A stretch of DNA of 10,214 bases from Burkholderiales bacterium (GTDB lineage Bacteria > Pseudomonadota > Gammaproteobacteria > Burkholderiales > Burkholderiaceae_F), in the NCBI GenBank assembly GCA_021298875.1, contig JAJTHJ010000343.1:1-10214 (forward strand). The letters are read 5' to 3'. The position numbers and the translations under genes are program-made. Position 1 is the stretch's first letter. Each line of letters begins with the position of its first letter. The notes beneath the pieces were generated by a model that ran no database searches, had not been told where the DNA came from, and worked only from the letters and a program-made list of their open reading frames with translations. Below are positions 7,026 through 10,214 of this stretch, piece by piece.

Positions 7026-7043
7026 TCTGAAAATAAAGTCCAA
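7013..7043 (-). promoter_or_regulatory. Weak candidate promoter for the DprA-like/GNAT pair
   Basis: On the minus strand TTGGAC (7043-7038) and GATAAT (7018-7013) resemble sigma-70 boxes, but the 19-base spacing is long. The -10-like box lies 34 bases before the DprA-like ATG, in the most AT-rich patch of the window, and overlaps the inverted repeat at 7004-7025. The same bases may instead be the end of a decayed gene. Confidence 0.25.
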
Positions 7044-7154
7044 GTCGTATCGGTTGGCGCGGTCGCCTTGCGGTAGACCGTACCGCGCTTGCCCTACAGG
7101 TGGTCCGCGTAGTACGCACGCGAGCGCGTGACATGCCCCGCGTTGTTGTCAGCG

Positions 7155-8108
7155 CTAGTTTGAGGGCGGTGTGGGCGCTATCGGTTCGATTTGCAGCAAC
7201 GTATACGCCTCACGCTGCCGCCCGCCTCGTCGAGTAACGCGGCGCACCTGGAAGCGCCCACGCACTTGGCGACCCGCCAGCGGCGCGCCGTCTCCAAACA
7301 AAGACTCCTCGTAAGCCTGAGTCACATCGCCCCGGGCGGTGCCAACGATCGACTCGCCGTTGGGCCGCCGCCACTCGAAGCTACGGCGCTGCGGGACGAC
7401 GCCGACCAGCACACCGACTTCTTCCTCAACGCGGATGTCGATCTCCATTTGCTCCGTGCGGGAGCGCGCGCGGGCGACCGCCTCCGCATCGAGTTCCAGG
7501 TCCTCGTCGCCCTCGACCAAGCGGAGCAGTGCCCCGCTATCGTGCAACTGCTTGAAGAATTCGGCCATCGCCTTAAATGCGCGCGGCTCGACCGCATCGA
7601 CCGCGGCATTAAAGGCCTCTTCATCAGTGCCGGCTGCGGCCCGCGTCAGACGCGCGATGTCGTCCAGCGCGTGCCGGGTCGGCGACTCGACGAGCTGCCC
7701 CTGATCGCCCGCTTCTTCGAGCACGAACCCAAACGAGCCGCGGCCCACGTCGGTGACGAGCAGCCGCGGCGCGGCATCCTGCGCCAGACGCCCGCGCTCC
7801 CCGACCGGCCCAGCCTCGCCCGCCGCCTGTGCGCCGACCGCGCGCTGAAAACCGTCGATCGCCTGTGCCGCGAATCCCGCATCGATGCCGCGGCTGCCCC
7901 AAACCGGCCGGCCGCCGAAAAGCAGCGCAACCTTGCCCTCGCCCTCGGCAGTACGCCCCAGCGCGGCCAGCGCCCCTTCGAGTTCGGCCCGCCGCGTGGC
8001 GAACTGCCGATAGCCGATCGGATCGTCGGCCTCGTCCAAGTCCGCCAGCAGCGCGGACACGCTGGCTAGATCGGCTTGCAAGCCGGCGCGCTCAAACTTG
8101 CGCAGCAT
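7155..8108 (-). CDS. Conserved-looking protein of unknown function, partner of the nucleotidyltransferase-like gene
   Basis: Seen: 317 residues. Residues 1-55 are Ala/Leu/Asp-rich helix, possibly coiled coil (FERAGLQADLASVSALLADL). A middle region has KVALLFGGRPVWGSRGIDAG (59-78) and APRLLVTDVGRGSFGFVLEE (113-132). Another helical stretch (RAFKAMAEFFKQLHDSGALL) is followed by a C-terminal beta-rich part with VGVLVGVVPQRRSFEWRRPN (231-250). No signal peptide or membrane segment is seen. I have a recollection of similar proteins (FGG-PV-GSRGI, SFGFVLEE) beside DUF6932 proteins in other bacteria, but know no assigned function and could not check. The ATG at 8108 has AAGGGGGG 4 bases upstream and lies inside the end of the nucleotidyltransferase-like gene (17-base overlap), so the two are co-translated. 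Longer in-frame starts upstream are only the shadow of that gene. Confidence 0.75.
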   Translation of the reverse strand: MLRKFERAGLQADLASVSALLADLDEADDPIGYRQFATRRAELEGALAALGRTAEGEGKVALLFGGRPVWGSRGIDAGFAAQAIDGFQRAVGAQAAGEAGPVGERGRLAQDAAPRLLVTDVGRGSFGFVLEEAGDQGQLVESPTRHALDDIARLTRAAAGTDEEAFNAAVDAVEPRAFKAMAEFFKQLHDSGALLRLVEGDEDLELDAEAVARARSRTEQMEIDIRVEEEVGVLVGVVPQRRSFEWRRPNGESIVGTARGDVTQAYEESLFGDGAPLAGRQVRGRFQVRRVTRRGGRQREAYTLLQIEPIAPTPPSN

Positions 8109-8673
8109 TCGACCCCCCTTCATCGGCGACCGCGGGCGGCGGCATCGCGTCGTCCGAGTCCAAGTCGACTTGAAGCATACCTTTCCACAGCGCCGACGCA
8201 CGCTGATGCGAGAACAATCCGTACCAGTAACGCGCTTGGGCAACCAGCCGTTCAGGGCGGCGCGCGCCCAGGCCCAAGTCCACGACGTAGGCGTCGCAGC
8301 CGAAACGGCTCTCGACTTCACCGTGGTCGAAGAGCAGCTCGTGAGCGGCGGCAAAGTCGCTCGCCGCCACGCCCGCCGGCAGCCGCACGAAGGTCACCAA
8401 GTCGATATCGGCCGGCGGTCGCTGGCGCAGCGTTTCGACATCCTCGACGAAGCTGCCGTCGATCCACTGGAAGCCAGTCAGACCGGCGGCGCGCAGCGCG
8501 GCACGGTAAGCGACCAAACCACGCAGTAGACGATCGCGTTCGGCGCCGTCGCCGAAACGCCGTGCGAACTCCGCGAACCCGACCGTGAACGGCGCCATGG
8601 CGGCAGCCATCGTCGGGGAGTCGCCGACGAATGGAGGCAGCACACGCGAAGAGGTCAGAGGCGGGATCGACAT
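8092..8673 (-). CDS. DUF6932-like nucleotidyltransferase-fold protein
   Basis: Seen: 193 residues. The N-terminus MSIPPLTSSRVLPPF and the core GFQWIDGSFVEDVETL (67-82) followed by PPADIDLVTF (86-95) give the G73-S74 ... D89-x-D91 pattern of the nucleotidyltransferase (MNT-like) superfamily. FGCDAYVVDL (125-134) could supply a third acidic residue. The end YWYGLFSHQRASALWKGMLQ (148-167 region onward) fits the DUF6932 layout as I recall it (W, F, R, then KG). Family knowledge: relatives of this fold transfer NMP groups and include toxin-antitoxin and defence partners; DUF6932 itself has no established function that I know. The ATG at 8673 is chosen because IPPL...VLPP is the usual family start; no clear ribosome site or promoter was found. 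It overlaps the 317-residue gene by 17 bases. Confidence 0.75.
   Translation of the reverse strand: MSIPPLTSSRVLPPFVGDSPTMAAAMAPFTVGFAEFARRFGDGAERDRLLRGLVAYRAALRAAGLTGFQWIDGSFVEDVETLRQRPPADIDLVTFVRLPAGVAASDFAAAHELLFDHGEVESRFGCDAYVVDLGLGARRPERLVAQARYWYGLFSHQRASALWKGMLQVDLDSDDAMPPPAVADEGGSNAAQV
8113..8120 (-). promoter_or_regulatory. Strong ribosome-binding site of the 317-residue gene
   Basis: AAGGGGGG stands 4 bases before the ATG at 8108, within the last codons of the upstream gene. It decides the start against the longer in-frame alternatives. Confidence 0.6.
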
Positions 8674-8769
8674 GACGCGGAAATGTTAAGCCCGCCGAGA
8701 CGTAAGCGGCGAAGCTCGGTCAATCGTTGTCGACTGTCTCGCCGAAACGGTTTTTGGTTTCATGGCCAT

Positions 8770-9045
8770 TCACCACGCGAGGTCTTCGTCGGCGAGAGAC
8801 AGGTGCTTGGCTCGGGCTAGGTCGATCTCGTCGATCATGACCTTGGAGTCAGCATTCGACACAACCGCATCGGGCGGGGGCTCACTCCACCACAGCGCAC
8901 CGCGCAAGGCGAGGAGTTCGCGGCGCCGCAGGGCGACCAGTTGCTTGAGCCCCGCTTCGACCTCCGCGCTCGGCGTCGCGTACGGGCCGGCGCGCAGCGC
9001 GGCGGCGAGCAGGGCGCCGTCGATGGTGACGTCGAGACGCTTCAT
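8770..9045 (-). CDS. VapB-family-like antitoxin (no VapC seen)
   Basis: Seen: 91 residues. The N-terminal half, MKRLDVTIDGALLAAALRAG then TPSAEVEAGLKQLVALRRRE and LRGALWW, matches the VapB ribbon-helix-helix-type antitoxin pattern (short strand, two helices, L-G---W). The C-terminal 35 residues (SKVMIDEIDLARAKHLSLAD to the final Trp) are acidic and would be the toxin-binding part. Family knowledge: VapB represses its own operon and neutralises VapC, a PIN-domain RNase. No PIN gene follows: only 96 bases separate it from the nucleotidyltransferase-like gene. The ATG overlaps the DUF2442 stop as ATGA (9045-9042), without its own ribosome site. It could be an orphan antitoxin or the partner of the DUF2442 protein. 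Confidence 0.7.
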   Translation of the reverse strand: MKRLDVTIDGALLAAALRAGPYATPSAEVEAGLKQLVALRRRELLALRGALWWSEPPPDAVVSNADSKVMIDEIDLARAKHLSLADEDLAW

Positions 9046-9296
9046 GCGGGCGCTCGCGGTTCGGTTGGCGTGCTGTCGAGATAAAGCGTATCGGGATCGA
9101 AGTCGATCCCGCCGGGCGAGACGACGGTGCCGTGGCACGCACGCGCCCGCGCGAAGAAGGCCGGGTCGCGCAGGCGGTGGTACGCAGGCACGTCCGGGAA
9201 AGGTTGCAGCGATACCCTGCGCTCGCTGCCGTCGTCGAAGACGAGACGCAGCACAAAGCCGGTTTCCACTTCGGTCTGAGCAACGCGCGGGTTCAT
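9042..9296 (-). CDS. DUF2442 domain protein
   Basis: Seen: 84 residues. FVLRLVFDDGSERRVSLQPF (14-33), then RLRDPAFFARARACHGTVVS (41-60), PGGIDFDPDTLYLDS (61-75). This is the complete DUF2442 layout: a F-DG-----V-L strand pair, L-D--FF, and a closing G-D--PD-LY. Family knowledge: DUF2442 proteins are small and often sit beside DUF4160 or other toxin-antitoxin genes; their biochemistry is not settled. Here it is coupled (ATGA) to a VapB-like gene. The ATG at 9296 is chosen because the domain begins there; no ribosome site is visible upstream, and no DUF4160 gene is seen in the 278 bases before it. Confidence 0.78.
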   Translation of the reverse strand: MNPRVAQTEVETGFVLRLVFDDGSERRVSLQPFPDVPAYHRLRDPAFFARARACHGTVVSPGGIDFDPDTLYLDSTPTEPRAPA

Positions 9297-9574
9297 GTCG
9301 GTCGCGACGGTCGGGCGATGCTGCTTCGGCCAACAATGGGGGATCGGTTTGGCGGACGGGGCATGACTACTCGGCTCGCCGGCGCCCGATGGCGCGAGCG
9401 ATCCACGCCATCGACAGGTGGCCGCCTGGAAGCCGCACCAACGGCGGTAGCGCCTCGGAGTCGCCGCCCGGCACCGCACCCGCAGGCCCTTGCGCTGCTC
9501 GCGCGCACTTCCGGCGTTGCGGGGCGGTAGCCCGCTTGTCCCGAGGCAATTTGCCGCTGCGCATCGCGCCCGTT
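9297..9574. other. Non-coding gap between the Zeta-like pair and the DUF2442 gene
   Basis: I looked in all three minus frames for a partner toxin (DUF4160, PIN, RelE-like) and saw none. An ATG-initiated 65-codon frame (9564-9367) has no recognisable motif and low plausibility. An imperfect hairpin (GCTCGCC at 9374-9380 against GGCGCGAGC at 9391-9399) has no T-run. The stretch probably carries the promoter of the DUF2442/VapB pair, but I cannot point to it. Confidence 0.4.
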
Positions 9575-9739
9575 CTAGCTGCGCTCGGCCACGATCTTGC
9601 CGTTGCGCAGTACGTGCACCGGCGTGCCGTGCATGCGCGCTACCACGCGGGCGCGCCTGGCGGCCCGGCGCAGAGCGCGCAGGGCGGACTGCGCAAAGTC
9701 GTCGCGGCGGGCCGGTTGCGGTTCGACGGGCTTTTTCAT
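9575..9739 (-). CDS. Small basic protein, putative antitoxin of the Zeta-like toxin
   Basis: Seen: 54 residues, MKKPVEPQPARRDDFAQSAL at the start, an Arg/Ala-rich helix RALRRAARRARVVARMHGTP (21-40), then the strand-like end VHVLRNGKIVAERS. The ATG overlaps the toxin stop as ATGA (9739-9736), and GGAG lies 8 bases upstream, so it is real despite its size. Small proteins of this type (helix, then TP-YV---GK-V) next to Zeta-like kinases are something I recall from proteobacterial genomes. The antitoxin role is inferred from position, not from similarity to the classical Epsilon protein. Toxin-before-antitoxin order is the reverse of the usual epsilon-zeta arrangement. Confidence 0.75.
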   Translation of the reverse strand: MKKPVEPQPARRDDFAQSALRALRRAARRARVVARMHGTPVHVLRNGKIVAERS

Positions 9740-10214
9740 GCGCTTTTCTCCAGCAGTTCAGGCGTGGGGCCGGAATTGTCGAACACCGCCCAAGCATCGG
9801 CCAGTGGTCGGTACTCGGTGGCGAAGTTCCGCCAACTGCGCGCGAAGCGGCGCAGCACGTCGGCCCGCGGCACGTCGTGTCCGCCCTGGCGCACGCGGTC
9901 GGCGATGCGCCGCAGCGCGAGCGCGGGCGAAGCGATTTGCAAGTACACCATTTCGATGCGGTAGCCCCAGGTCTTCCACAGGCGCAACCGCGCGAGGTAG
10001 CCGCGCCCGGAGAGCGTGGACTCGAAGGCAAAGCTCGCGCGCCGCTGCGCCAAGCGATCGATTTCGGCCAAGAACAGGCGACCGGCGCCGAGCGCGGCGA
10101 GCTGGGGCCGCAACGGCGACAGGCCGGCGGCGATAAGGTCGGCGTTGACGAAGTGGACGACGCCTTCGCTGCCGAGGAACTCGCGCGCGAACGACGTCTT
10201 GCCGGCGCCGTTGG
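9736..10214 (-). CDS. Zeta-toxin family P-loop kinase/ATPase (5' end outside the window)
   Basis: Seen: 158 codons, entering at NGAGKTSFAREF, which is the Walker A loop with its first residues just outside the window. Next come FVNADLIAAGLSPLRPQLAA (NAD, the likely substrate-side Asp), SFAFESTLSGRGYL, WGYRIEMVYLQIASPALALR, RVRQGGHDVPRADVLRRF, and DNSGPTPELLEKSA at the end. This is the full order expected for the proteobacterial Zeta-like family. Family knowledge: Zeta toxins phosphorylate UDP-N-acetylglucosamine and block cell-wall synthesis, but this short (about 165-190 residue) branch has not to my knowledge been shown to share that substrate. Only a few N-terminal codons appear missing. 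It is the first gene of a coupled pair. Confidence 0.85.
   Translation of the reverse strand, partial: NGAGKTSFAREFLGSEGVVHFVNADLIAAGLSPLRPQLAALGAGRLFLAEIDRLAQRRASFAFESTLSGRGYLARLRLWKTWGYRIEMVYLQIASPALALRRIADRVRQGGHDVPRADVLRRFARSWRNFATEYRPLADAWAVFDNSGPTPELLEKSA

Larger units (their letters stand above)
6983..7177 (-). pseudogene. Probable 3' remnant of a gene, interrupted by an in-frame TAG
   Basis: Seen: one reading frame gives NNAGHVTRSRAYYADHL, then TAG (7096-7094), then GKRGTVYRKATAPTDTTWTL and a Lys-rich end NKAANKKKIR with TAA at 6985-6983. Upstream it closes at a TAG at 7180-7178, inside the end of the neighbouring gene. Both pieces look protein-like, and the TAG is one change from CAG or TGG. 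The TAA is 4 bases before the DprA-like ATG, normal operon spacing. I cannot name the family. The last 20 codons use AT-rich codons (TTA TTT TCA, AAA AAA) unlike the neighbours, which suggests a foreign origin. It could also be chance plus a promoter region. Confidence 0.4.

Noticed and set aside
6979..7134. A 52-residue N-terminal extension of the DprA-like protein.
   Set aside because: The extension is Arg/Thr-rich with no motif. Another frame over the same bases looks more protein-like, and the ATG at 6978 gives the expected start.
8109..8354. An 82-residue extension of the 317-residue protein.
   Set aside because: It lies wholly within the nucleotidyltransferase-like gene, reads as random sequence, and a strong ribosome site marks the ATG at 8108.
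8690..8769. A 26-27-codon frame directly after the VapB-like stop, considered as a tiny toxin.
   Set aside because: It begins with ATG immediately after TGA, but is polar, short and without any toxin-like hydrophobic or catalytic pattern. Chance cannot be excluded.
9374..9399. An imperfect GC-rich hairpin considered as a terminator.
   Set aside because: There is no T-run on either strand after the stem, and such stems are common in DNA of this composition.
8762..9964. A 400-codon plus-strand open frame.
   Set aside because: It spans several real minus-strand genes and their gaps, and consists of Arg/Ser/Ala-rich sequence without motifs.
1..10214. CRISPR arrays, tRNA or rRNA genes, insertion sequences, riboswitches.
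   Set aside because: No regularly spaced repeats, tRNA-like folds, transposase motifs or known riboswitch cores were seen by eye on either strand.

Overview
The window is G+C-rich DNA in which every supportable gene lies on the minus strand, so it reads from position 10214 down to 1. G+C richness, strong GC bias at third codon positions and the presence of leucine-catabolism (liu) genes suggest a proteobacterium, most likely a betaproteobacterium. That placement is an inference from gene content, not a computed classification.

Region A (10214 to about 5423) is an accessory stretch of small, tightly coupled pairs. First come a Zeta-like P-loop toxin (5' end outside the window) and a 54-residue basic protein. 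Next is a DUF2442 protein coupled to a VapB-like antitoxin with no VapC nearby. Then follows a DUF6932-type nucleotidyltransferase-like protein overlapping a 317-residue conserved-looking protein of unknown function. Last is a DprA/SLOG-like Rossmann protein coupled to a GNAT acetyltransferase fused to an NTF2/SnoaL-like domain. This looks like a toxin-antitoxin or defence-type island. The best candidate for an undescribed system is the nucleotidyltransferase plus 317-residue pair (7155-8673); the DprA-like plus GNAT-NTF2 pair (5423-6978) is second.

Region B (5220 to 1) is a catabolic operon. It contains a methylglutaconyl-CoA hydratase (liuC), a DUF4126 membrane protein broken by a single-base frameshift, a small lipoprotein, a biotin-dependent carboxylase alpha subunit (probably methylcrotonyl-CoA carboxylase, liuD), an FkbM-type methyltransferase, and the N-terminal third of a GhrA-type 2-hydroxyacid dehydrogenase cut by the window edge. 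LiuD and LiuC would act in sequence on 3-methylcrotonyl-CoA in leucine breakdown. The carboxylase beta subunit, isovaleryl-CoA dehydrogenase and HMG-CoA lyase are not in the window.

Two short gaps contain what look like 3' ends of lost genes. One frame ends in a TGA that overlaps the liuC start. Another, interrupted by TAG, ends just before the DprA-like gene. These, with the DUF4126 frameshift, suggest that the junction between operon and island has been rearranged. Six junctions share the same 4-base ATGA stop/start overlap, so translational coupling is the rule here.
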